Assembly (NCBI GenBank): GCA_963924555.1
Contig: OZ004594.1
Span: 2,759,563 to 2,823,562 of the forward strand
Source of the DNA: Crambe crambe
Taxonomy: Eukaryota > Porifera > Demospongiae > Poecilosclerida > Crambeidae
Length of the DNA stretch: 64,000 bases
Reading direction: 5' to 3'
The notes under the pieces are model-generated. The model saw only the letters and a list, made by a program, of their open reading frames with translations. It was not told the origin of the DNA and searched no databases. Numbering within the stretch: position 1 is the first letter of the stretch; every line of letters begins with the position of its first letter. Made by a program: the position numbers and the translations under genes. Below are positions 35,200-44,459 of the stretch, piece after piece.

Positions 35200-36837
35200 A
35201 TGGCCACAAAAATGAAGTATGCTATCATCATCTTACTGAATGTAGAGCTGACTCTCGGTAAGTTGAACTTTACTGTGTGATGGTGTTAAATGGACCACAG
35301 TAGATGAATTGTGAATATGATTCTAGCTAGCCAGCCGATAGAAAAAATACAATTTTATGGTGCATGCACAGAATAACCTATGATCAAGCCTTTCATTAAG
35401 CCCTACATAACGATGCACATATTATTTGCATAAGCCTTCCATAATCTTGTTTGATTTGCATTACCAGCTCAAAAGTGTTTACGACTAGCAGCTAATAACA
35501 GAGATATCCCATTTCTTGATATGGGTGGAAATACTCCTCGTCTTGGTAGTGGGTGGGACGAGGGGATCAAGGCCATCATCACCAGTTACCAATTCCACTG
35601 CTGTGGGAATGCCACTGCATGGCAAACCTATGTGGAACCTGGAGGTGGTGACTTTGATGGAGAGTATGACATCACCTTTCAAGTGTGGAGACCATCACCA
35701 ACAGTGAACTCTGATGGATGCTATGGTCTGGTGGGAGAGAATGTATTCACCAGGATTAGTTCTCCTTATCTCAATAATGGTTTAATTAGCGTGACTCCTG
35801 AACCAACCAACAGGATAACTGCACGACCTGGAGATGTGGTGGGCTTCTATGCTGTAAGTAGAAAGGGTGGCATACAACTAGACACCAGCTTCACTGGAGA
35901 GAGTGTGTGGTACCACAGAAATACTGACAATGATCCTCTTGTGAGTAGAGGAGAAGCATCTGTATGTCCATTCCCAGTAGGATCACAAGCTGATAGGGTA
36001 CTGAGGTCTTCAACCAATGCAGCTCCAATGCTTTCTGTGGACATTTGTAAGTGCATTGTAGATGTACTATTGCATTACAATTATTATCACTCCATAGCTA
36101 CTTTTTCCTGTCCACCATCGCCAATGCCTTTTTCATCATCATCTCCTCCCCTAATGCAAAGGACATCATCACTTCCACATCCCTCCCCCACTCCAACTCC
36201 CACCTCTACATCCACTCCAGTCCAAATAAGCACATCTCAACCTATCACCACACCTGTATCTCTCAACACTAGTAAATCTACATCTCAACCTTTCATCACA
36301 CTTCCTGAGACTGATGAGACTACAATCACTATGCCTTTCAATACTAACAGTGGTTTGAGTCAAGAGGCAATAGGTGGCATAGCTGGAGTAGGGGGAGTGA
36401 TACTCCTGTTCATTTTGATTGTTGTACTGATTGTTTCGATCATCATTTTCAAACGAAAGTTTAAGCAAATGAGTACACCTACTGTGGATGAGGGAGGTGA
36501 AATGTTCAACATGAAGATGCAAAAGAATGAATCCTACATTTCTACCCCTTACATTCCAGTCACCACTAATGAAGCATATGCCACAACTGTTCCTCTATCT
36601 CCCACCCAGGAGTATGACTCCATTGATATAAGAAATTATGCCACTATTGATAAGGAAAAAAATGTGCAGAATATTGAAATAGATGTTTCTGTCGCCACAC
36701 CTCACATTCCTGTCACTACTAATGAATCGTACGCCACAACTATTGCTCTGACCCCCAACCAGGCCTATGGGTCCACCAACACAAAGAAACAGCCTACAGC
36801 TATAGACGAAACAGAAGATTCCTACGACTACATTTGA
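35200..36837 (+). CDS. Gene B4: type B receptor-like protein, intact
   Basis: Exons 35200-35257, 35468-36046 and 36098-36837 join in frame (458 residues). The leader is MATKMKYAIIILLNVELTL. The ectodomain has KCLRLAANNRDIPF, AIITSYQFHCCGNATAWQ, FQVWRPSPTV, DGCYGLVGEN, RPGDVVGFYA, FTGESVWYHR, VCPFPVGS, then SVDIC. After a 51-bp intron come FSCPPSP and a Ser/Pro/Thr stalk, a helix at about 36367-36450 (GVGGVILLFILIVVLIVSII) and a tail with nine tyrosines: NESYIS, TPYIPV, NEAYATT, QEYDSI, RNYATI, NESYATT, NQAYGS and a C-terminal DSYDYI. The 51-bp intron has no stop and keeps frame, so intron retention would still give a full-length protein. A Gypsy-type element begins 23 bp after the stop codon. 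Confidence 0.86.
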
Positions 36838-36860
36838 AAGTATACAATATAGTTTCTGTG

Positions 36861-37023
36861 TGTAGTGCCCTTAACTGTGCCATATATGGACACATGTTAT
36901 TAGCTATAATTACCAACATGTAAGACATTAATAGTAGCACATGATGATGTAATAGGATAGGCTAGTGAGCAGCTGTCTCAGTTCAATTTTGTTATCTTAT
37001 GAGTCAAGATATATAATATTACA
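36861..37023 (+). repeat. 5' LTR (163 bp)
   Basis: Begins TGTAGTGCCC and ends ATATTACA, matching 41261-41423 with one substitution. TG...CA ends are as expected for LTR elements. Confidence 0.93.
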
Positions 37024-37024
37024 T

Positions 37025-37035
37025 TGGTAGCAGAG
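37025..37035 (+). other. Primer binding site, tRNA-Met(i) type
   Basis: TGGTAGCAGAG, one base after the 5' LTR, is complementary to the 3' end of eukaryotic initiator tRNA-Met (known from the tRNA family). Confidence 0.8.
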
Positions 37036-37067
37036 AACGGTTGTTGAAGCAGTAACAAGCTATACAG

Positions 37068-37871
37068 ATGGCCACCCACCGTCATATCAGCCTGCCTTCT
37101 TTTTTTGCAACTGGTGATGCAAATCTGTGGTTCAACCGCTTTGAGATTTGTAGCAGAGCCAATGAATGGAATGCAGCTACACAAGCACTGAAATTACCCA
37201 CCCTGCTAGAGGGGAAAGCTCTTGCAATTTGGTTAGAACTGGATGATGATGATCAAAAGGATTATGTAAAGGCAAAGAAAAAGATTATTGAGAAAATTAT
37301 GCATATGGAATTTTCAACACTAGAAGATTTTCACCACCGGAAACTACACCCTGGAGAAGCACTTCCAGTATTTATCCATGAATTGAAGACGTTGCTAAAG
37401 CATGCTATGCCTGATATTGATGATGCATCACGTAGCCAACTGTTGCTGCACCAGTTCCTAGCTGGAATCCCCAGTACCATAAGTCGACAACTTCGTGCAA
37501 CCGGTGAAACTACAGACCTTGACAAAACTGTTACACGAGCACGTTTACTGATGCCAATGGATGCAAGCAAAGTTGCAGCTGTGTGCCAAGCTGATGAAGT
37601 TGAGCAACTGAAAGAACAGATCACGGATCTGACACAACAAGTGGCTGCCCTGAAAGTCAATCGTGAGGGTAGGCAACAACAAGCATTGAAACGGTGCTTC
37701 CATTGTAATAAAGTTGGACATCTACAAAGAGATTGTCGAAACTGCCAACAGTTGAGAAGCACACGCCGTTGTTTCAACTGTAATTGCCTTGGACACTTAG
37801 CCAAAGACTGCTGGCAGGGAACCGAGAATGGGGCTCCTGTAATGGGCAACAGGCGTCCCAGTCACCAGTAA
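37068..37871 (+). CDS. gag: gag: nucleocapsid/capsid protein of the retrotransposon
   Basis: 267 residues from an ATG 44 bp after the LTR. The N-terminal two thirds is a retrotransposon Gag region (FATGDANLWFNRFEI, ALKLPTLLEGKALAIW, FLAGIPSTISRQLRA), followed by a coiled-coil-like stretch and two CCHC zinc knuckles at residues 210-223 (CFHCNKVGHLQRDC) and 235-248 (CFNCNCLGHLAKDC), which bind nucleic acid during packaging. This frame appears undamaged. Confidence 0.88.
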   Translation: MATHRHISLPSFFATGDANLWFNRFEICSRANEWNAATQALKLPTLLEGKALAIWLELDDDDQKDYVKAKKKIIEKIMHMEFSTLEDFHHRKLHPGEALPVFIHELKTLLKHAMPDIDDASRSQLLLHQFLAGIPSTISRQLRATGETTDLDKTVTRARLLMPMDASKVAAVCQADEVEQLKEQITDLTQQVAALKVNREGRQQQALKRCFHCNKVGHLQRDCRNCQQLRSTRRCFNCNCLGHLAKDCWQGTENGAPVMGNRRPSHQ

Positions 37872-38373
37872 GCCCAAACAATGTTAATATAATTACAGTA
37901 GCATCTGTCAAGTCCCAAGCAGCTGTTCTTACTGGTAAAATTGGTGGGTTAATGAGTGAAATGATGTTGGATTCTGGTTCAGCTGTATCTTTAGTACGTA
38001 TTCTGTTAGCTGCCAACTAAGCAATGCTGTGAAATTGCAATCACCACCACAGCTGCAGCTTGTAACAGCTTCTGGTGAATCATTACCAGTCCTGGACCAC
38101 ATAACAGTACCTGTACAGCTTGGACCACAAGAAGTACAGCACGACTTTGTAGTTGTCAACAACTTGGTGGCTCCAATAATTCTGGGGCTTGACTTCCTAC
38201 AGAGACATCGATTAACTCTTGATTTTGGCTCCACACCAGTCTCAGTACACTCAAGTGAGATTAAATCGCCACAACAGCAGGCTGAGTTACAAATGGGAGA
38301 TGAAGTGGTGGTCAAGGCTATCTTTGAGGCAGAACAGAGGGAAAAATCAAAAGATGTGCTATTATTGCAGTAA
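37784..38373 (+). pseudogene. Retrotransposon protease region, frame-broken
   Basis: An aspartic protease region overlapping the end of gag in another frame. The active-site sequence MLDSGSAVSLV is at about 37961-37993, then a stop at 38018-38020. The rest continues in a different frame from 38029 (HDFVVVNNL, IILGLDFLQRH is the flap/second-half signature) to a stop at 38371-38373. Two frame changes separate it from the polymerase frame. Confidence 0.8.
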
Positions 38374-38480
38374 ATGATGAAACATCAGCAATAAATTCAG
38401 TTGACGAATGTGGTATTCCAATTTTTAAGGAAGTAAATCACTTTGAATTTCCAGAATGTTCAGAAGCCACCTTAAAGGAT

Positions 38481-40391
38481 GTGATCCAGGAATATAAAGA
38501 ACTCTTTCGATGTTCACCAGGAAAAACAGATGTTGCTCAGCATTATATCCCCACCACAGGCCTGTCAGTTCGGGTACCACCTCGACGTATTCCAGCACAC
38601 TACAGGGAGAAAGTTGAAGAACAGATTCAAGTAATGCTGGACGAAGGAATTATCGAGGAAAGCAATAGTCCATGGATGGCACCTGTAGTGGTCGTACCAA
38701 AGAAATCTGGAGATGTCCGACTATGTGTTGATTATCGTGAGTTGAATAAGCGCACAATCAAAGATGCCTATCCCTTGCCATTGCCTGATGAAGTTCAGGA
38801 CAGGCTTTCCGGTTCAGCTATATTTTCTACATTGGATCTCCGGAGTGGGTACTGGCAAATGCCAGTAAATCAAGCTGACATTACAAAGACAGCATTCTGT
38901 CCTGGGCCTGGAATGGGACTGTTTCAGTTCAGGCGGATGCCGTTTGGTCTCACAGGTGCCCCTAGTTCATTTCAAAGAATGATGGACAAAATTTTCCGGG
39001 AATTCCCCTTTGTCATAACCTACATTGACGATGTTCTGATTCATTCAGCAAATCTGGATGAACACAAAAAACATTTGAGTCTGGTCTTTCAAACACTTCG
39101 TGAATGTGGATTGACATTGAGGGGTCAGAAATGTCATCTTGGCATGACCAAGGTATCATATCTTGGTCACGTATTCTCTGCCAATGGAATGACACCAGAC
39201 GACCAGAAGGTGCAAGCAGTGAAAGATTGGCCCACCCCATCTGATGTTGCAGCACTCCGCCAATTTCTGGGGCTGGCATCTTACTACCGCAGATACATAT
39301 CAGGATTTGCTAACATTGCATCACCCCTTCATGACTTAACCAAGAAAGGAGCAACATTCGCATGGACACCAGCTTGCAGTGCCGCATTTGATTCTCTCAA
39401 AAACAAACTGATCAGAGCTCCAATACTCACTTATCCCCGATTTGATCACGAGGCAGGTCCATTCACTATTTATACAGATGCCAGTGGCACAGGACTGGGA
39501 ACAGTTCTTGAACAGGATGATAGAGTTATAGCATTTGCTAGCAGAGTTCTCACGAAGCCTGAGTGTCAATACAGTGTCATACAGCGTGAATGCTTAGCAG
39601 TGGTGTATGCTCTCAAGCAATTTCGATACTATCTCTTGGGAAGGCCATTCAAGCTGGTAACTGACCATGCTCCATTGCAATGGCTATCTGCCCAGAAGAT
39701 GGAGGGTTTATTGTGCCGCTGGGCACTGGCATTACAAGAGTACAATTTCTCCATTGTCTACAGAAAAGGATCACAAAATGCCAATGCAGATGCCCTCTCC
39801 AGACGTGACTACTCTGTGGTTCAGTCAGCTGTTACGATGACATCAAGTGAAAGTATTTCGAATGAACTTCGAACGGCTCAACACAACGATCCTATACTTC
39901 AGAAAATCATTGAAGCCCTCACAACCTCTACAAATCGTCCCAATACCACAATCTGGCAACAGCAGCCCTTCTTGCGCTACAAGCAGTTATGGAGTCAGTT
40001 ATCGCTGATGGAAGGAATTGTTTATCGAAAATATTGTCCAGATCCAGTGTCAGACCGCATCACAGTACCAATACTTCCCGCTAGTCTCCAGAAACAAGCA
40101 TTGCAACGGAATCATGATGAGCCAAGTGCAGGTCACCAAGGGTCATATAAAACACTGCAAAGACTTCGTCAAGAAGCTTACTGGGTGAACATGGCACGTG
40201 ATGTTGACCATTATTGCAGAGAGTGTACTAAATGTCAGCAGTCGAAACTGACTGCCCCTACAAGGGCCCCTTTGACTAATGTACCAATCGGTCAGCCATG
40301 GCAGATGGTTGCCGTTGATATCCTCCAAGTGCCTGCTTCCTTTCGTAATAACTGTTATTTGCTGGTGGTACAGGACTATTTCACGAAATAG
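38481..40391 (+). CDS. pol: pol: reverse transcriptase, RNase H and integrase N-terminus (broken at 40389)
   Basis: Open for 636 codons in one frame; it has no obvious ATG, as expected for a part of a polyprotein, and the frame is open upstream to about 38350. RT motifs: VDYRELN (residue 83), FRRMPFGLTGAPSSF, YIDD (181-184), YLGHVFS. RNase H: TDASG (332) and later VTDHAPL, NANADALSRR. Integrase zinc finger: HDEPSAGH (545) and CRECTKC (579), then the first catalytic Asp in AVDILQV. A TAG codon at 40389-40391 interrupts DYFTK, where the usual family residue is Trp. RT-RNase H-IN order identifies Ty3/Gypsy. Confidence 0.9.
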   Translation: MIQEYKELFRCSPGKTDVAQHYIPTTGLSVRVPPRRIPAHYREKVEEQIQVMLDEGIIEESNSPWMAPVVVVPKKSGDVRLCVDYRELNKRTIKDAYPLPLPDEVQDRLSGSAIFSTLDLRSGYWQMPVNQADITKTAFCPGPGMGLFQFRRMPFGLTGAPSSFQRMMDKIFREFPFVITYIDDVLIHSANLDEHKKHLSLVFQTLRECGLTLRGQKCHLGMTKVSYLGHVFSANGMTPDDQKVQAVKDWPTPSDVAALRQFLGLASYYRRYISGFANIASPLHDLTKKGATFAWTPACSAAFDSLKNKLIRAPILTYPRFDHEAGPFTIYTDASGTGLGTVLEQDDRVIAFASRVLTKPECQYSVIQRECLAVVYALKQFRYYLLGRPFKLVTDHAPLQWLSAQKMEGLLCRWALALQEYNFSIVYRKGSQNANADALSRRDYSVVQSAVTMTSSESISNELRTAQHNDPILQKIIEALTTSTNRPNTTIWQQQPFLRYKQLWSQLSLMEGIVYRKYCPDPVSDRITVPILPASLQKQALQRNHDEPSAGHQGSYKTLQRLRQEAYWVNMARDVDHYCRECTKCQQSKLTAPTRAPLTNVPIGQPWQMVAVDILQVPASFRNNCYLLVVQDYFTK

Positions 40392-41227
40392 GCTGATGCC
40401 ATTCCCATGCCCGACCAAAAAGCAGAAAGAATCACATCAGAGTTAGTGAAAATATTTTCTACAATGGGGATTCCACAAATGCTACATTCCGATCAAGGTC
40501 GCAACTTTGAGAGTGCAATTCTGGGCCAAACTCTGGAGACTTTTGGAGTTTTGAAGACAAGAACTACTGCCTACCACCCGCAAGGAGATGGAATGTTAGA
40601 ACGTTTCAATCGTTCACTCCTACAACTTCTTCGTGTTTATACTGACACACAGAACGATTGGGAACATTATCTGCCATTGGTTCTACATGCTTACAGAACG
40701 GCTGTCACTCATCTACTGGGGTCTCACCATTCCAGATGATGTTCGGTAGAGCATCTAAACAAGACACTCTTTTTCCACAACTTTCATTTCAGCCAAGTTC
40801 TTATCAAGCTCAGATCCAGGCCAAACTTGCTGAACTACAAGATATGGTTGAAGCACACTTAGTAGATGCTGCAAGGGCTCAGAAGTCTTCTTATGACACT
40901 CACTCATCCCTACGTTCCTTTCAACCAGGTGATTTGGTGTGGCTCTCAGTTCCGACAGCAGGCAAGCTTGATCCTCGATGGGATGGGTGTTGGAAAGTAA
41001 AAAGCATTAAAAGTCCTATAAACATGGAAATCACAAATGGAACGAGAAATAGAGTTGTACATGTTAACCGCTTACGCCACAGAGTACAGCCACACTCTGA
41101 TGAAGCACAAGCTCAGCCAACCCCTTTAACTTGGGATCCACCTCAGATTATACACACTGAAGTAAGTGTGCCACCTCCTCGATATCCAGTTCGAACAAGG
41201 CGGCAACCTATTCGATTTGGAACATAA
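40392..41227 (+). pseudogene. Integrase core and C-terminus, frame-broken
   Basis: The frame continues past the stop with SDQGRNFES and ERFNRSLLQ (second Asp and Glu of the DDE core) to a stop at 40737-40739. After a frame change near 40700-40715 it resumes with STGVSPFQMMFGR and a C-terminal part with FQPGDLVWL and a Pro/Arg-rich end stopping at 41225-41227. No chromodomain was recognised. Confidence 0.83.
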
Positions 41228-41244
41228 CTCAGGCCGAGTTCTTT

Positions 41245-41256
41245 AAAAAGGAGGGG
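41245..41256 (+). other. Polypurine tract
   Basis: AAAAAGGAGGGG, four bases before the 3' LTR, is the expected plus-strand primer site. Confidence 0.8.
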
Positions 41257-41260
41257 CGTA

Positions 41261-41423
41261 TGTAGTGCCCTTAACTGTGCCATATATGGACACATGTTCT
41301 TAGCTATAATTACCAACATGTAAGACATTAATAGTAGCACATGATGATGTAATAGGATAGGCTAGTGAGCAGCTGTCTCAGTTCAATTTTGTTATCTTAT
41401 GAGTCAAGATATATAATATTACA
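41261..41423 (+). repeat. 3' LTR (163 bp)
   Basis: Matches the 5' LTR except for one base at 41299. Confidence 0.93.
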
Positions 41424-41975
41424 TGTGCATCAAACAAGAATGATAGCTACATAAAGATAATGTCCCTCTTCCTCTTGCTAGCTATTCCATAGACCACAGT
41501 GCATTTAGTAGAAGTTAATAGTGAAATTTTCTGTACAATGATACATGATAACTTGCTCACTTCATTATGGCACAAAATTAGTGTTTACATGTAGTAAATT
41601 GTTAGTAAGTGGATCAGATAATCATAGCAGCTATCGTTGGAAATATCATGAAATCATCAAAGGTTGGTTTCAGTATAGCACATCAGTTGATAGTGAGAGA
41701 AACAAGACATTAGTGAGTCCAATGTCCACAGTTACTGTCATATGGCAATCACCTGAACACTGCTCCATGGATGATTGTCATGTGCACAGGATAAGGAATC
41801 CATACACACACACACACACGCATGAATACACTTTACCCACGTACCCCAATGTTGTGAACATTCAGTACAGAATCATGCTTAGCCTTGTGCTCAGGGTCTT
41901 GTTGTGTTGAGATCAGAACCTGATACTGTGGATTTTATTGGCAACTTGATCACATGTGGGCAGGAAATGTATTAT

Positions 41976-42280
41976 GTAAGGGAAAAAACATTTCGTGAAA
42001 TAAAAAAAAGATGTAGGGATGACCACTGCTCAAAAAAGTAAGGAAACAAGAAGGATGGAAATGGGATCAACCTTTGTTCTGTATATCCAGCCAACAATCC
42101 CTACATATACGTCGGGTAGCTTCAGATTATAGTGCAGTAATGTACGTATATGTAGGGATTGTTGGCTGGATATACAGAACAAAGATTGATCCCATTTCCA
42201 TCCTTCTTATTTCCTTACTTTTTTGAGCAGTGGTCATCCCTACATCTTTTTTTTATTCCACGAAATGTTTTTTCCCTTAC
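41976..42280. mobile_element. Fold-back element F1, copy 1 (305 bp)
   Basis: GTAAGGGAAAAAACATTTCG at 41976 pairs with CGAAATGTTTTTTCCCTTAC ending at 42280. The arms, over 120 bp each, contain ATGTAGGGATGACCACTGCT and CAGCCAACAATCCCTACATA and their inverses; the loop is only about 35 bp. A related copy lies at 61601-61910. Confidence 0.9.
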
Positions 42281-42537
42281 TTGTTCCTGGTCTTTTTCCT
42301 CTCTTTTATGGTTCTAGCTATGTATAGAGTTCATTCTTCTATATGTATGCAGGAACAGATGAAAGAAGAATAGTTCTCCAATAGCATAGCAGCCCAATCA
42401 TTATTTATCAACGAGTCAAGATGTTGTGTTATTGTTGAGCTATACTTGGAGGTTGAAGATGCTGAAATAGAGTCTACTAGTAGATGGATTGGTGAATCTA
42501 AAATCCCCGAGTTGATACAGTAGTCTATGATCATTAT

Positions 42538-42799
42538 CTAGAGCTAGCTAGCTAGAGCTAGAGATAGCTGAGTAATATTATAATTTCGAATAATTGGATA
42601 TCAAATACATGCGCATGCGTATTATAGAAAGATGGCTTCCAATAATTAAGTTAGTCGAGTACTCCCCGCAGTGTCTCCTTTTTCTTCTACTGTTTAGAGG
42701 ATCGACGAGTAGAAAAGATCGTAGTTGGTAGAATTTGGAGTGGATTTATCCAGAAATACTTGCTGTAGCTTGAGTGGTTCGCGAGATGTGGTTGTCTAA

Positions 42800-42840
<41 letters not shown>

Positions 42841-42880
42841 GAGAAGAAGAAGAATCCAGCGATTTACCTGCTTGCCGTAT
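42538..42880. repeat. Dispersed repeat R2, copy 2
   Basis: Matches 30656-30976 (GCGCATGCGTATTATAGAAA etc.) and includes an expanded AATAATAAT run at about 42800-42840. Confidence 0.82.
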
Positions 42881-42899
42881 TCTGAAACGGTAATTAGCT

Positions 42900-44459
42900 G
42901 AACCAACCAATAGAATCACTGTTCAGCCTGGAGATGTGGTGGGATACTTCACTTTTAGTCACAAAAACCGATATGATGAAGGAATAAGGTAAAGCGGGGG
43001 ACTATTTCGAACGGCGGGGTTATTCCGTAGGGTCAAATATTTTCAAACTCCACGAGCTTACAAGCTCTATTTTGAAAGATATATTCTACTATTATAGTAG
43101 ATTATATCCTCCAACATTGAGCTCAGAAGTCCCAGTAGTTTCAGAAATATTTGAACCTACGGAATAGCCCCGCTTTACCTTATAACTTATAATAGATGAG
43201 GTTGTATGGTATCATACCAGCACTGATACTGAACCTCCAATGACTGGAAGAGACCCAGCTGTGTGTCCATTCCCAGTAGGATCACAGACTAATAAGATAC
43301 TGAGGTCCTCCACCAATGCAGGTCCAATCCTTTCTGTGGCTATTTGTAAGTATGTACAGATCCATACTACGTAGGACATTATGATTAAATAGGACCACTT
43401 TACCATTACAATTATTATTATCACTCTTTTTCCTGTCCATCATTGCCAATGCCAAGGCCTTCATCATCATCATCTCCTCCCCTAATGCAAAGGACATCAT
43501 CATCTCCACTTCCCTCTCCCACCCCAATTCCCACCTCTACATCCACTCCAGTCCAAATAAGCAAATCTCAACCTATCACCATGCTTATGGAGAGTAAGTT
43601 GAGACTGCTCCCAACTTCTCCCTCCATGATATGCAGGCCCTAGCTATACTCTAACACTTATTCCACCCCAAAGTGCATGGTGATGTCATTATAATATCGT
43701 AATAGGCTGATTGCCTAAGGCCATGGGTAAGGCAATTGTAGCCATGCTGTGTAACTTGTATTTGGGGAGGAATTACCAAGCTCTAATATCAGCAAGCTGC
43801 AGTCACCAGAATCCAGCACACCCTACATCTCAACCTTTCACCACACTTCCTGAGACTGTTGAGACTACAATCACTATACCTCCTAATACTAACAGTGGTT
43901 TGAGTCAAGAGGCAATAGGTGGCATTGCTGGAGTAGGGGGAGTGATATTCTGGTTCATTTTGATTGTTGTACTAATCGTTTCAATCATCATTTTCAAACG
44001 AAAGTTCAAGCAAACGAGTGCCTCACTACTGTGGATGAGGGAGGTGAAACGTTCAGCATGAAGATGCAAGAAAATGAATCCTACATCTCTACCCCTCATA
44101 TTCCAGTCACCACTAATGAAGCATATGCCACAACTGTTCCTCTATCTCTCACCCAGGAATATGACACAGATAATTATGCCACTATCGATACAAAAGGAAA
44201 TGCACAGAATATTGAAATAGAAAAAAATGATGTTTCTGTTGCCACACCTCACATTCCTGTCACTACTAATGAATCATATGCCACAACTGTTACTCTGACC
44301 CCCAACCAGGCCTATGGCTCCACAACACAAAGAAACATGAAACAGAAGACTCTTATGACTACATTTGATGTTTATGTGTACCAAACAAGAATGATAAAGA
44401 ATGATAGTGACATAAAGATAACATACCTCTTCCTCTTCATAGAGAATGGTGCAATTTAG
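42900..44459 (+). pseudogene. Pseudogene B5: truncated type B receptor with insertions
   Basis: No leader and no first half of the ectodomain. It starts in the middle of the domain with EPTNRITVQPGDVVGYF (42900) and is split by a fold-back element at 42984-43183. It resumes with the CPFPVGS region (43260) up to SVAIC and a splice-donor-like GTAAGT (about 43346). The stalk exon is split by about 240 bp of foreign sequence (43584-43825). The TM (about 43915-44000) is followed by a one-base frame change near 44030. The tail (NESYIS, NEAYATT, QEYD, NYATID, NESYATT, NQAYGS) loses the C-terminal YDYI by another frame change. Confidence 0.87.
42984..43183. mobile_element. Fold-back element (200 bp) inserted in B5
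   Basis: ATAAGGTAAAGCGGGG (42984-42999) and CCCCGCTTTACCTTAT (43168-43183) are perfect inverted repeats. A second inner pair, TTATTCCGTAGG / CCTACGGAATAG, also pairs. It interrupts the ectodomain exon of B5. Confidence 0.85.

Larger units (their letters stand above)
36861..41423 (+). mobile_element. Ty3/Gypsy-type LTR retrotransposon, recent but with broken ORFs
   Basis: A 4563-bp element lies between TGTG/TGTG flanks (36857-36860 and 41424-41427), a possible 4-bp target duplication. It has 163-bp LTRs, an initiator-Met tRNA primer site, gag, protease, RT-RNase H-integrase order (Ty3/Gypsy) and a polypurine tract; no env is seen. The LTRs differ at one base of 163 (A at 36899, C at 41299), so insertion was recent. 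The ORFs nevertheless carry several frame changes and a stop, so the copy is not autonomous as read. It is in the same orientation as B4. Confidence 0.93.
41424..42899. other. Interval between the retrotransposon and pseudogene B5
   Basis: Starts with the displaced 3' flank of B4 (ATGATAGCTACATAAAGATA, similar to the flanks of B5 and B6), then a fold-back element (41976-42280) and repeat R2 (42538-42880). No gene supported. Confidence 0.65.

Noticed and set aside
35516..35707. Alternative-frame peptides (SRPSSPVTNSTAVGM type) that recur in B2, B3, B4, B6 and B8
   Set aside because: They are the shifted frame of the conserved ectodomain DNA; their similarity reflects paralogy of the true frame.
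36861..41423. Endogenous retrovirus with env
   Set aside because: The space between integrase and the polypurine tract has no env-like frame; the domain order fits a Ty3/Gypsy retrotransposon.
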